This document shows, in pieces, positions 1 through 7,928 of a stretch of DNA of 64,000 nt. The stretch comes from Pseudochelatococcus lubricantis (GTDB lineage Bacteria > Pseudomonadota > Alphaproteobacteria > Rhizobiales > Beijerinckiaceae). The notes under the pieces were generated by a model. That model was not told the DNA's origin. It saw only the letters and a program-made list of their open reading frames with translations, and searched no databases. The DNA is taken from the NCBI RefSeq assembly GCF_042432495.1, contig NZ_JBHLXC010000007.1, positions 62,001 to 126,000 on the forward strand, read 5' to 3'. The position numbers and the translations under genes are program-made. Numbering within the stretch: the first letter of the stretch is position 1; the number at the start of each line of letters is the position of its first letter.

Positions 1-969
1 TGCGGCGAGCGCGCCGGCGAGGTCGTGGAGACGATCACCGAGTTTCCGCAGCTCACCGACCCGCGCACTGGCAACTCGCTGATGGACCGCACGGTGATCG
101 TGTGCAACACGTCGTCGATGCCGGTCGCCTCGCGCGAGGCCTCGATCTACACAGGCATTACTATCGGCGAGTACTACCGCCAGATGGGCCTGCGCACCCT
201 GATGATCGCCGACAGTTCGTCGCGCTGGGCGCAGGCCATGCGCGAGATTTCCGGGCGTCTGGAGGAAATCCCCGGCGAGGAAGCCTTCCCCGCCTATCTC
301 GACAGCGCGATCAAGGGCGTCTATGAGCGCGCCGGCGTGCTCGCCACCAACGACGGCGACAAGGGGGCGCTGACCATCATCGGCGCGGTGTCGCCCGCGG
401 GCGGCAATTTCGAGGAGCCGGTGACGCAGTCGACGCTCGCCGCCGTCAAGTGCTTTCTCGGCCTGTCCTACGACCGCGCCTACAAGCGCTTCTATCCGGC
501 CATCGACCCGTTGCAGTCGTGGTCGCGCTACCGGCAGCAGCTCGAAGGCTGGTACACGGAGCACATGGGCGCCGGCTGGAGCGGGCAGGTGACCGAACTC
601 ATCGAACTGCTGCGGCGCGGCGACGAGATCGCCCGCATGGAGCAGGTGGCGGGCGAGGAGGGCATCAGCACCGACGACTTCGTCACCGCCGAGGCGGCGC
701 GCTTCGTCGACATGGTATTCCTCCAGCAGGACGCCTTCGACCCGATTGACTCCTCGGCCTCGCCGGAGCGGCAGAAGGAGCTGTTCTCGCTCGTCTACTC
801 CGTCGCCACCCGCCCCTACGGCTTCGAGGACAAGGACGCGGTGCGCCGCCATTTCACGAAGCTTACCGGCCTGTTCAAGAACTACAACTACGCCGCGCCC
901 GGATCCAACGAGGCCACGCGCCTGCTCGACGAAATCGCGAAGCTCGACGCCGCCGCACCGGTTAGTTGA
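1..969 (+). CDS. ntpA: V-type ATP synthase subunit A, 3' part only
   Basis: This is the C-terminal part of the catalytic A subunit of a V/A-type rotary ATPase, which couples ATP hydrolysis or synthesis to cation movement across the membrane. The frame is open from base 1, so the N-terminus, including the Walker A region, lies outside the window. Visible family hallmarks are DPRTGNSLMDRTVIVCNTSS, SREASIYTGITIGEYYRQMG, MIADSSSRWAQAMREISGRL and the GAVSPAGGNFEEPVTQ stretch. The gene ends in TGA and is followed directly by a long perfect hairpin. No subunit B or D gene follows, although many V/A-ATPase operons run A-B-D, so the rest of the cluster must lie upstream in another order. The family assignment is firm. 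Confidence 0.95.
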   Translation, partial: CGERAGEVVETITEFPQLTDPRTGNSLMDRTVIVCNTSSMPVASREASIYTGITIGEYYRQMGLRTLMIADSSSRWAQAMREISGRLEEIPGEEAFPAYLDSAIKGVYERAGVLATNDGDKGALTIIGAVSPAGGNFEEPVTQSTLAAVKCFLGLSYDRAYKRFYPAIDPLQSWSRYRQQLEGWYTEHMGAGWSGQVTELIELLRRGDEIARMEQVAGEEGISTDDFVTAEAARFVDMVFLQQDAFDPIDSSASPERQKELFSLVYSVATRPYGFEDKDAVRRHFTKLTGLFKNYNYAAPGSNEATRLLDEIAKLDAAAPVS

Positions 970-973
970 CGCC

Positions 974-1021
974 TAAAGCGCGTTCCGATCAGATGCTTCC
1001 ATCTGATCGGAACGCGCTTTA
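974..1021. terminator. 22-bp perfect hairpin between the V-ATPase gene and pap
   Basis: A perfect 22-bp inverted repeat (974-995 and 1000-1021) encloses a 4-base loop, CTTC. Each arm contains GCGCGTTCCGATC or its complement. It begins a few bases after the V-ATPase stop codon. It could end transcription in either direction, but the arm is followed by AACATG rather than a T-run. The arm resembles dispersed palindromes I recall from rhizobial genomes, so a repeat-family element is equally possible. Confidence 0.6.
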
Positions 1022-1067
1022 ACATGAAGAAATTTTCCCGGCTCAATAACAAGAAAGGGGGAGAACC

Positions 1068-2576
1068 GTGTTCGATTCAGTCAGGCTGGAACACAAGCTG
1101 GGCAAGGAGGAGTTCAAGGAAATCGAGGCGCAGCTTCGTAACGAGCTGCTCGATGCCCAGCGGGAGATGCAGGAGCGCGGCACCCACAGCATCATGATCC
1201 TGATCAACGGCGCCGACGGCGCCGGGAAGGGCGAGGTGCTGAACCGGCTCTACGAGTGGCTCGACCCGCGCTATCTCGAAACGATCGGCATCGATATCCG
1301 CGACAAAACCAATAACGACTGGCCGAAGGAATGGTACTACTGGCGCGGCGTGCCGGCCAAGGGGCGCGTCGCCGCCGTGCTGGGCTCGTGGTATCATTTG
1401 ATGTTGCGCGAGCGGGCGCTCGGCCATCTGAACCGCGAGGGTTTTCTCGGCTCCGTGGCGGTGGCGCGCGAGCATGAGACCATGCTGGGCCATGAAGGAG
1501 TCCGCGTGCTCAAGCTGTGGCTGCACCTCAATCCGGATGAGGCCGAGCGGCGCTATCGCAAGGCGCGCGGCAAAAGCGGCTTCGGCCACCCGCTGGTGCA
1601 GGAATGGGCGGACGTGCCGGCCGCCCACAACAAGAAGCGCCTGCATGAGGCCGCGAAGGAAGTGGCCCAGCTCGTCTCGCCGGATGCGGTGCCGTGGGTC
1701 GTCGTGCCCGCCGCCGACGCCCGCTACCGCGACGTTGCCGTCGGCCGGGCGCTGCTGGCCCTCATGCGCGCAACTTTCGCGGCTGCCGAACCGAAGGCTC
1801 CGGCCGAGGCGACGCCGGGGGCCGAGGTGCTCTCCCCGGTCGCCACACGGCCGCTGCCGCGCCCATCGATCGTCGGCGCCATCGATCTGACGAAGACCGT
1901 CGATCCGAAGGACTACAAGCACCGCCTCAGGGAGGATCAGCGCCGCATCTTCGAGCTGACCTCGTCCGAGGCGTTCCGCAAACGCGGCCTCGTCTGTGTG
2001 TTCGAGGGCAACGACGCTGCCGGCAAGGGCGGCTGCATCCGCCGCCTCCGGCAGGCGCTCGACCCGCGCGACTTCCGCGTGCACGCCGTCGCCGCTCCGT
2101 CCGACGAGGAACTCGCCCGTCCCTATCTCTGGCGATTCTGGCGCAACATCCCGCGCAGAGGCAGGACGGCTGTTTTCGACCGTAGCTGGTATGGCCGCGT
2201 GCTCGTGGAGCGCGTCGAGGGCTTTGCCTCGGTCGCGGACTGGACGCGCGCCTACGGGGAGATCAACGCCTTCGAGCGCCAGTTGACGCGCAACGGCTAT
2301 ATCGTCCTCAAGTTCTGGCTGGCGATCAGCCCGGAAGAGCAGCTTCGCCGCTTCGAGGAGCGTGCGGACACGCCCTACAAGCAGTTCAAGATCACGGATG
2401 AGGACTGGCGCAACCGCGAGAAGTGGGATCTTTACGAGGAAGCCGTCACCGACATGGTGGACCGCACATCCACGCCGTTCGCGCCATGGACGCTGGTGCC
2501 CGCCGTCGACAAGCGCTACGCACGTGTCACAGTGCTGAACACGGTCGCCGATCGCCTGGAACTCGCGCTGTCGTAG
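1068..2576 (+). CDS. pap: Polyphosphate:AMP phosphotransferase (tandem PPK2 domains)
   Basis: This 502-residue cytoplasmic enzyme belongs to the two-domain class II PPK2 family, which phosphorylates AMP to ADP with polyphosphate. Each half has a P-loop: NGADGAGKGE near residue 47 and FEGNDAAGKGG near residue 312. Only the C-terminal half has the intact lid/Walker B motif FDRSWYGRV near 370. The N-terminal half has GSWYH instead, which fits the known PAP pattern of one active and one degenerate domain. The GTG start is preceded by a strong AAGGGGG ribosome site. The product length matches characterised PAP enzymes, near 475-500 residues. Its placement beside a V-ATPase gene suggests an energy or ion-storage theme, which is inference. 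Confidence 0.92.
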   Translation: MFDSVRLEHKLGKEEFKEIEAQLRNELLDAQREMQERGTHSIMILINGADGAGKGEVLNRLYEWLDPRYLETIGIDIRDKTNNDWPKEWYYWRGVPAKGRVAAVLGSWYHLMLRERALGHLNREGFLGSVAVAREHETMLGHEGVRVLKLWLHLNPDEAERRYRKARGKSGFGHPLVQEWADVPAAHNKKRLHEAAKEVAQLVSPDAVPWVVVPAADARYRDVAVGRALLALMRATFAAAEPKAPAEATPGAEVLSPVATRPLPRPSIVGAIDLTKTVDPKDYKHRLREDQRRIFELTSSEAFRKRGLVCVFEGNDAAGKGGCIRRLRQALDPRDFRVHAVAAPSDEELARPYLWRFWRNIPRRGRTAVFDRSWYGRVLVERVEGFASVADWTRAYGEINAFERQLTRNGYIVLKFWLAISPEEQLRRFEERADTPYKQFKITDEDWRNREKWDLYEEAVTDMVDRTSTPFAPWTLVPAVDKRYARVTVLNTVADRLELALS

Positions 2577-2585
2577 CGTTCCGGG

Positions 2586-3428
2586 TCAAAGAAGGACGGG
2601 TGGCAAGACGCGGTCACGGTCGGCCAGCAGGCGCGCCGTGGCGGCGTTCGCCTCGCCGGCCGCTTCCAGCAGGAGACCCATGTCGAGAGCCGAGCGCCCG
2701 GCGAGCGCGGCGACGAGGCCGGCGGCGAAGCAGTCGCCCGCGCCTGTCATGTCCGGCAGGTCGAGGCGGCGCGGCACGGGGGCGAGAGCTTCGCTCCGGC
2801 CGTCCGTGACCGTGACCGGGCCTGGCCCGTCCGTCAGCACGAGCCACTCCGCCCGCCCGCCGGTGACCCTCTCCGCCGCCGGCCACAGGTCGGGCGCGGC
2901 ACGTGGCGCGAGGTCCGCCCGCGATCCCACCACGACGGTCGCGGGCATTGGCATGGCCTGTGACAGGGGAAACTGCGCCACGACCAGCGGCAGGCTTTCG
3001 AGCGCCGCGAGGCCGGCTTCGTCATAGGCCCGCGCGTTGATGTAGGCTGCGTCGAAATCCGCGTTCGCCGGCACCCGTATCGCGGGGCGGACGTGGCTGG
3101 CGGAGAAGACGATCGTCCGCTCGCCCTCTGGATCGAGAAGGATTTCCACAAGCTGCGTCTCACCCGCGACGAGCCGGACATGGCGCGTATCGATGCCCAG
3201 CCGGCGCAGCGCGGCGATGGCCGCGTGCCCGCCGGCGTCGTCCGTCAGCGCCGTGGCCAGTACGACGTCATGACCGAGGCTGCGCAGTGCGCTGGCTGTG
3301 TTGAAGCCGCCACCACCGAGCCGTGTTTCCCGCGTCTGCCAGTGGAGGCGCGCGCCGGACACGAGAGGCCTGTCGAGCCGCCACACCCGGTCGTGATGGA
3401 CATGTCCCAAAACTAGTATTCTGGCCAT
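2586..3428 (-). CDS. PfkB-family carbohydrate/nucleoside kinase
   Basis: This predicted cytoplasmic sugar or nucleoside kinase has 280 residues. The N-terminal beta strand ARILVLGHVHHDRVW, the glycine-rich LGGGGFNTASALRSLG segment and the C-terminal PfkB signature DMTGAGDCFAAG (about 226-237, with the catalytic-base Asp in GAGD) are all present. The ATG at 3428 is chosen because the fold begins there, although an upstream in-frame extension is open. It is the last gene of the leftward run that starts with the ABC importer, with a 151-base gap after the ThDP enzyme. The substrate cannot be inferred from sequence. A kinase beside 2-oxo acid genes recalls KDG or ribokinase-type enzymes, but that is speculation. 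Confidence 0.85.
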   Translation of the reverse strand: MARILVLGHVHHDRVWRLDRPLVSGARLHWQTRETRLGGGGFNTASALRSLGHDVVLATALTDDAGGHAAIAALRRLGIDTRHVRLVAGETQLVEILLDPEGERTIVFSASHVRPAIRVPANADFDAAYINARAYDEAGLAALESLPLVVAQFPLSQAMPMPATVVVGSRADLAPRAAPDLWPAAERVTGGRAEWLVLTDGPGPVTVTDGRSEALAPVPRRLDLPDMTGAGDCFAAGLVAALAGRSALDMGLLLEAAGEANAATARLLADRDRVLPPVLL

Positions 3429-3579
3429 TGCACGCCGCTCGCCGGTCGCATCGCGATTTTGCGTCCGGATGCCATGCCGGCAGGGCACCCGGGTGCAAGA
3501 TACAGAACCCGGCGCGAGGAAGCGAGGGACCGGGAGGGCTTTTCGGCGAGGCACCCTCCCGATCCCGCTGTTTTCCGCC

Positions 3580-5271
3580 TCAGGCCGCGCCGCCCTTCGC
3601 GAGCGCCTGCTCGCGAATCTGGCTCAGGCTCTGGCGCGGTGTCAGCGCCTCGGGATCGATGCGGATTTCGATCAGCGCGGGCTTGCCGGACTGTTCGGCG
3701 CGTTCGAAAGCGGGGGCGAAGGCGGCGGTGTCCTCCACCGTTTCGCCGTGCAGGCCGTAGGCCCGGGCAAGGGCCGCGAAATCCGGGTTGGTGAGCTGCG
3801 TTCCGGAGACGCGCCCGGGATAGTGGCGCTCCTGATGCATGCGGATGGTGCCGTACATGCCGTTGTTGATGACGAGCACGATGATGCGCGCGTCGTACTG
3901 CGCCGCCGTCGCCAGCTCCTGCCCGTTCATCAGGAAGCAGCCGTCGCCGGCGAAGGCGACCACCGTCCGCGCGCGGTCGGTGAGCTTGGCGGCGATGGCC
4001 GCCGGCACGCCGTAGCCCATGGAGCCGTTCGTCGGCCCGAGCTGCGTGCGGTAGGTGCGGTACTGGTAGAAACGATGTGCCCAGGACGAGTAGTTCCCGG
4101 CGCCCGTCGTCAGGATGGCGTCGGCGGGCAGGTGCGCGCGCAGCCACGCCATGATGTCACCCATCTGCACGTTGCCGGGAACGCGCGGATGCGCGAGGTT
4201 GTCCAGATAGTCCGCGTTCGCCCCCCGCAGCCACGCCTCCCGGTATGACCAGTCGACGGGCGCGAGCGCCGCCGCGCGCCGGGCGAAGGCGCCGACGCTG
4301 GCGTTGATGGCAAGCGTCGGGTGATAGACGCGCCCCAGTTCCTCCGCGCCCGGATGCACGTGCACCAGCGGCTGGCGGGGCACCGGAATGTCGAGCAGCG
4401 TGTAGCCGCCCGTCGTCATCTCGCCGAGGCGGGCGCCGACCGCGATCAGCAGGTCGCTGTTCCTGACCCGCTCAAGAAGCCCGGGCCCGGCCGCGATGCC
4501 GAGGTCGCCCGCGTAGTGCGGATGCGTGTTGTCGAAGAGGTCCTGACAGCGGAAGGAGGCCGCGACCGGCAGGCCCGCCACCTCGCTGAAGGCGCGGATG
4601 TCGGCGACGGACTGCTGCGACCACCCGCCGCCGCCCACGACGACGAGGGGGCGCTGCGCCTGTTGCAGGTGTCCGTGCAACTCCTGCAACTGGTCGGGAC
4701 CGGGATGGATTTCGGTGCGGACATAGGCGGGCGCGTCGCGCGCTTCCGCGAGATCCGTCAGCATGTCCTCGGGCAGCGCGACCACGACGGGGCCGGGGCG
4801 CCCGTTGACCGCGCGGTGGAACGCCTGGCTCACGAGTTCCGGAATCCGCTCGGCGGCGTCGATCTCCACCACCCATTTCGCCAGATGCCCGAACATGTGG
4901 CGGTAGTCGATCTCCTGAAACGCCTCCCGTTCGGCCTGATCGCGCGCGACCTGACCGATGAAGAGGATGAGCGGCGTCGAGTCCTGAAAGGCGGTGTGGA
5001 CGCCGATGGAGGCGTTCGTCGCGCCCGGCCCGCGGGTGACGAAGCAGATGCCGGGCTTGCCCGTCAGCTTTCCGTAGGCCTCCGCCATGTAGCACGCGCC
5101 GCCCTCCTGCCGGCAGACGATCAGCTCGACGGCGTCGCGCGCGTCATGGAGGGCATCGAGCACGGCCAGATAGCTTTCCCCCGGCACGCAGAATGCGCGG
5201 TCCACCCCGTGAATGCGCAACGCATCGACGAGTATCTGCCCGCCGTTGCGCTTCCCTTTCGTTATGTTCAT
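3580..5271 (-). CDS. ThDP-dependent decarboxylase/acetolactate synthase-like enzyme
   Basis: This 563-residue enzyme has the three-domain layout of acetolactate synthases, benzoylformate decarboxylases and relatives, which cleave or join 2-oxo acids with thiamine diphosphate. The catalytic glutamate sits in CRQEGGACYMAEAYGKLTG (Glu56). The ThDP/Mg motif runs from GDGCFLMNGQELATAA (442) to VINNGMYG (NN at 469-470), the spacing expected for the family. It lies 45 bases after the ABC ATPase gene, so it is probably cotranscribed with the importer. With amino and hydroxy acid oxidising enzymes across the divergent promoter, a role as a 2-oxo acid decarboxylase is plausible. No small regulatory subunit gene is present, so true acetolactate synthase for branched-chain synthesis is less likely. 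Confidence 0.88.
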   Translation of the reverse strand: MNITKGKRNGGQILVDALRIHGVDRAFCVPGESYLAVLDALHDARDAVELIVCRQEGGACYMAEAYGKLTGKPGICFVTRGPGATNASIGVHTAFQDSTPLILFIGQVARDQAEREAFQEIDYRHMFGHLAKWVVEIDAAERIPELVSQAFHRAVNGRPGPVVVALPEDMLTDLAEARDAPAYVRTEIHPGPDQLQELHGHLQQAQRPLVVVGGGGWSQQSVADIRAFSEVAGLPVAASFRCQDLFDNTHPHYAGDLGIAAGPGLLERVRNSDLLIAVGARLGEMTTGGYTLLDIPVPRQPLVHVHPGAEELGRVYHPTLAINASVGAFARRAAALAPVDWSYREAWLRGANADYLDNLAHPRVPGNVQMGDIMAWLRAHLPADAILTTGAGNYSSWAHRFYQYRTYRTQLGPTNGSMGYGVPAAIAAKLTDRARTVVAFAGDGCFLMNGQELATAAQYDARIIVLVINNGMYGTIRMHQERHYPGRVSGTQLTNPDFAALARAYGLHGETVEDTAAFAPAFERAEQSGKPALIEIRIDPEALTPRQSLSQIREQALAKGGAA

Positions 5272-5316
5272 TGTACTGAAATCCCGAGATTGAGCGGAAA
5301 CGACCTGGCCGTCCCG

Positions 5317-6090
5317 TCAGCGGTTGGCGTGAAAGCGGTTGAGAAAGCTCCGGAGCCGCTCGTTTTTCGGATGGTGCAGGATTTCGTCCGGCGTGCCAAT
5401 TTCCGCCATGACGCCGTTGTTCATGAATCCGACGCGGGTGGAGACATCCGCCGCGAAGCCCATTTCGTGCGTGACGAGGATCATGGTCATGCCGTCGCGG
5501 GCGAGGTCGCTGATGACGCCCAGCACCTCTCCCACCAGTTCGGGGTCGAGCGCCGAGGTCGGCTCGTCGAACAGCATGATGTCGGGCTTCATGGCGAGGG
5601 CGCGGGCAATGGCCACGCGCTGCTTCTGCCCGCCCGAAAGCTTGGAGGGAAAGACGTCCGCCTTGTCGGCGAGCCCCACCTTCGACAGCAGGTCGAGCGC
5701 ATGTTCGCGCGCCTCGCCGATCGGGATGCCCTTCGCCTGAACCGGCCCCTCGATGATGTTGTCGATCACCTTCATGTGCGGAAACAGGTTGAAGTGCTGG
5801 AAAACCATGCCGACATCGCGGCGCAGCGCGACGAGTTCGCGGTCGCGCGGCGGCGCGCCGGTCTGCGAAAAGCCGAAGCGGCGGCCGTTGATCTCCAGAA
5901 AGCCGTCCTGCGGCGTCTCCAGCAGGTTCATGCAGCGCAGGAACGTCGATTTGCCCGAGCCGCTCGCGCCGATGAGCGTGACCACCTCGCCGGGCGCGAC
6001 CTTGAGCGACGCCCCCTTGAGAACGTGCAGGTTGCCGAAGGACTTGTGGATGCCCTCGGCGACGAGAATGGGCCGTTGCTGACCGTTCAT
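5317..6090 (-). CDS. Polar amino acid ABC transporter ATP-binding protein (GlnQ-like)
   Basis: This 257-residue ATPase powers a polar amino acid-type importer. Walker A is GASGSGKST (41-49), the signature is LSGGQKQRVAIARALA, and Walker B is IMLFDEPTSALDPE, followed by the H-loop VTHEMGFA. The GlnQ/HisP subfamily is indicated by VGMVFQHFNLFPHM in the Q-loop region. The start overlaps the permease stop by ATGA, so the two are translationally coupled. It acts on the cytoplasmic face with the permease encoded at 6087-6749 and the binding protein encoded at 6763-7605. Confidence 0.95.
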   Translation of the reverse strand: MNGQQRPILVAEGIHKSFGNLHVLKGASLKVAPGEVVTLIGASGSGKSTFLRCMNLLETPQDGFLEINGRRFGFSQTGAPPRDRELVALRRDVGMVFQHFNLFPHMKVIDNIIEGPVQAKGIPIGEAREHALDLLSKVGLADKADVFPSKLSGGQKQRVAIARALAMKPDIMLFDEPTSALDPELVGEVLGVISDLARDGMTMILVTHEMGFAADVSTRVGFMNNGVMAEIGTPDEILHHPKNERLRSFLNRFHANR

Positions 6091-6749
6091 TTGTGCGCTC
6101 CCATTCTGGCTTCGATGCGGTCCGCGACGAGCGTCAGCGGAAACAGGACGGCGAAGTAGAGCACGGCGATGACCGTATAGACCTCCAGCGGGCGGTAGCT
6201 CGCCGCCGTGATGACCGAGCCCTGATAGAGCAGGTCGCTCACCGCGACGACGGATACCAGCGATGTGTTCTTGAGCTGCAGGACCGTCTGGTTGATCAGG
6301 GAGGGGATCATCACCTGTACGGCCTGCGGCAGGATGATGCGCCGGAAAATTTTTCCCCGGCGCATGCCGATGGCCCTACCGGCCTCCCACTGTCCCTTGT
6401 CGACGGCCAGGATGCCGCCACGGAAGATTTCGGCATAGAACGAACCCGCATAGAGCGAGAGCGTGATGAAACAGGCCGTGGCCGCGGACATGTCCACGCC
6501 GATCAGCACCGGCAGCGCGTAATAGACCCACACGAGCTGCACCAGCAGCGGCGTGCAGCGGAACACCTCGATGTAGGCCCTCAGCAGGATGTCCAGCCAG
6601 CGCGCGGCGTTGAGGCGCAGTATCCCGACGACGAGGCCGATGGCCGCGCCCGCGGCGACCGTGACGAGCGTGTAGATGACCGTCGTGCCAAGCCCGTTCC
6701 AGATCAGCCCCCAATAGGGCTGAAGCGCCGAAAAATCCCATGAATACAT
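6087..6749 (-). CDS. Polar amino acid ABC transporter permease
   Basis: This 220-residue inner-membrane permease is of the HisM/GlnP type. It has hydrophobic segments near the N-terminus (GTTVIYTLVTVAAGAAIGLV), middle (ACFITLSLYAGSFYAEIFRG) and C-terminus (VYTVIAVLYFAVLFPLTLVA). The EAA-loop is visible as GQWEAGRAIGMRRGKIFRRI. Only one permease gene is present, so the channel is probably a homodimer. It follows the binding-protein gene by 13 bases and overlaps the ATPase gene by 4 bases. Confidence 0.94.
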   Translation of the reverse strand: MYSWDFSALQPYWGLIWNGLGTTVIYTLVTVAAGAAIGLVVGILRLNAARWLDILLRAYIEVFRCTPLLVQLVWVYYALPVLIGVDMSAATACFITLSLYAGSFYAEIFRGGILAVDKGQWEAGRAIGMRRGKIFRRIILPQAVQVMIPSLINQTVLQLKNTSLVSVVAVSDLLYQGSVITAASYRPLEVYTVIAVLYFAVLFPLTLVADRIEARMGAHK

Positions 6750-6762
6750 ATTGTGCGACCTG

Positions 6763-7605
6763 TCAGAACTGCACTTCAGGCGGCAAATCCGCAGCCGTCA
6801 GGCCAAGGATGGCGAAGCCTTCCAGCAGCCATTCCCGCGTCTGGCCGATGGAGCGGTTGTAGTCGGCCCATATGCTCAGGAAGCGGGCGAAGAACTGGTC
6901 CTTGTCCGCGCGCAGGGCGATATTCGTGGGCAGCGTGAGAACCGGTCGCGGGAGCGCGATACCGCCCAGGTTCGGGTTCTTCTTCAGCGTGGTGAGCGCG
7001 AGCACTGTCAGCGACACGTTGCAGTCCGCCCGGCCCGTGGCGACGGCGAGGATCGCCTCGTCGCGGTTCTTGAGGCTCGATATCGTGGCCTTGGGGGCGT
7101 AGCGGCGGGCGATCAGCTCGTGGGTCGAGCCCGTATCGACGGCGATCTTCACCTCCGGCTTGTTGAGGTCCTGCCACGTCTCCGGCTTGGCGAATTTCTT
7201 GCCGGTGATCACCATGAACGAGTGGACGAGAATCGGCGTGGTGAAGTCCACGACAAGCGCACGCTCCGGCGTGGGGTTCACCGCGAAGGCGAGGTCGATC
7301 TTGTTGCCTTGCAGGTCCAGCACCTGGCTGCCCCAGGTCGATTCCACGATCTCGATGCGCGCGTTGAGCTTGCTCGCGATGTCCTTCGCCATGCTGATGC
7401 AGGCGCCGGACCATTCTCCGCTGGCGAGGTCCTTGTGGAAGTAAGGCTCCTGCCCGACGATGGCGCCGACACGCAACACCCCCGTGCTCTTGATGCGTTC
7501 GAAGGTCGAGCCGCCGGACGCCGTCTGCGCCTCCGCCGGTTTCGATGCCACGGCGGCGGCGCCAGCACCCAGCGCCAGCGCGGTCAATATGTTTCTGCGA
7601 TGCAT
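6763..7605 (-). CDS. Periplasmic amino acid-type substrate-binding protein
   Basis: This 280-residue solute-binding protein is of family 3. It starts with a signal peptide (MHRRNILTALALGAGAAAVA, cleavage near AEA-QT). The mature part has the typical GVLRVGAIVGQEPYFHKD lobe-one start and DLQGNKIDLAFAVNPTPERA, the latter matching the usual 'DLIIAGMTITPERA' region. It heads the leftward operon of binding protein, permease, ATPase, ThDP enzyme and PfkB kinase, so the imported ligand is probably the substrate of the locus. The ligand is unknown. The family binds amino acids, opines or small carboxylates. Confidence 0.93.
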   Translation of the reverse strand: MHRRNILTALALGAGAAAVASKPAEAQTASGGSTFERIKSTGVLRVGAIVGQEPYFHKDLASGEWSGACISMAKDIASKLNARIEIVESTWGSQVLDLQGNKIDLAFAVNPTPERALVVDFTTPILVHSFMVITGKKFAKPETWQDLNKPEVKIAVDTGSTHELIARRYAPKATISSLKNRDEAILAVATGRADCNVSLTVLALTTLKKNPNLGGIALPRPVLTLPTNIALRADKDQFFARFLSIWADYNRSIGQTREWLLEGFAILGLTAADLPPEVQF

Positions 7606-7787
7606 GTGAACGGTCCCTCTGTTGCTTGTTGGCCCTGAAAGCGGCCGCGTCCGGGTTTGTCCGCGCGGAGGCGCCGCCGTTCGCCAGCAGGAAAATTATT
7701 CCTGCATTCAGGATGAAATTCAAGTCAGTATTTTAATCGCGGAGTGTTTTCCGCATGCGAAAGAATTATCGCGCTGCCTATTTTTCA

Positions 7788-7812
7788 GGCACGCAGTTCG
7801 CGTGCCGTTTTT
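7788..7812 (+). terminator. Small stem-loop followed by a T-run in a divergent leader
   Basis: GGCACGC and GCGTGCC pair perfectly around AGTTC (7788-7806), and GTTTTT follows. It has the shape of a short intrinsic terminator on the plus strand. Its position, upstream of the hydroxyacid dehydrogenase gene and not after any rightward gene, makes an attenuator or a regulator site as likely as a terminator. Confidence 0.35.
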
Positions 7813-7836
7813 AGCCTTGTCAATGAAATTCAGGAG

Positions 7837-7844
7837 TGTATACA
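7837..7844. promoter_or_regulatory. Candidate GntR-type operator TGTATACA
   Basis: TGTATACA is a perfect palindrome, in context GTGTATACAAG, about 85 bases before the hydroxyacid dehydrogenase start. TGTAT/ATACA half-sites also recur at the GntR gene of the same locus (13301-13342). GntR/FCD regulators often bind such GTATAC-type palindromes. The link to this GntR protein is inference. Confidence 0.35.
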
Positions 7845-7928
7845 AGTCTGAGCACTAAATGGACGCGCGATCGCCGATGCGAGGGAAGCCGGCCGCGCCG
7901 CCCCGGGCACCGGGGATGGAATCACAAG

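Larger units (their letters stand above)
7606..7928. other. Divergent intergenic region between the importer and 2-hydroxyacid dehydrogenase operons
   Basis: This 323-base region separates two divergent operons and must hold both promoters. It is AT-rich around 7690-7850. It contains the stem-loop at 7788-7806 and the TGTATACA palindrome at 7837-7844. I see no convincing coding capacity. No promoter could be placed with certainty. Confidence 0.7.

Noticed and set aside
4321..6159. A 612-codon open frame on the plus strand opposite the ThDP enzyme and ABC ATPase genes
   Set aside because: It is rich in Arg, Asp and His with no domain, and lies antisense to two genes with intact motifs. It is a high-GC shadow frame.
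7788..7806. The GGCACGC/GCGTGCC stem-loop as a riboswitch
   Set aside because: It is a single 7-bp hairpin with no multi-helix conserved core. I see no known riboswitch consensus in the 323-base leader.
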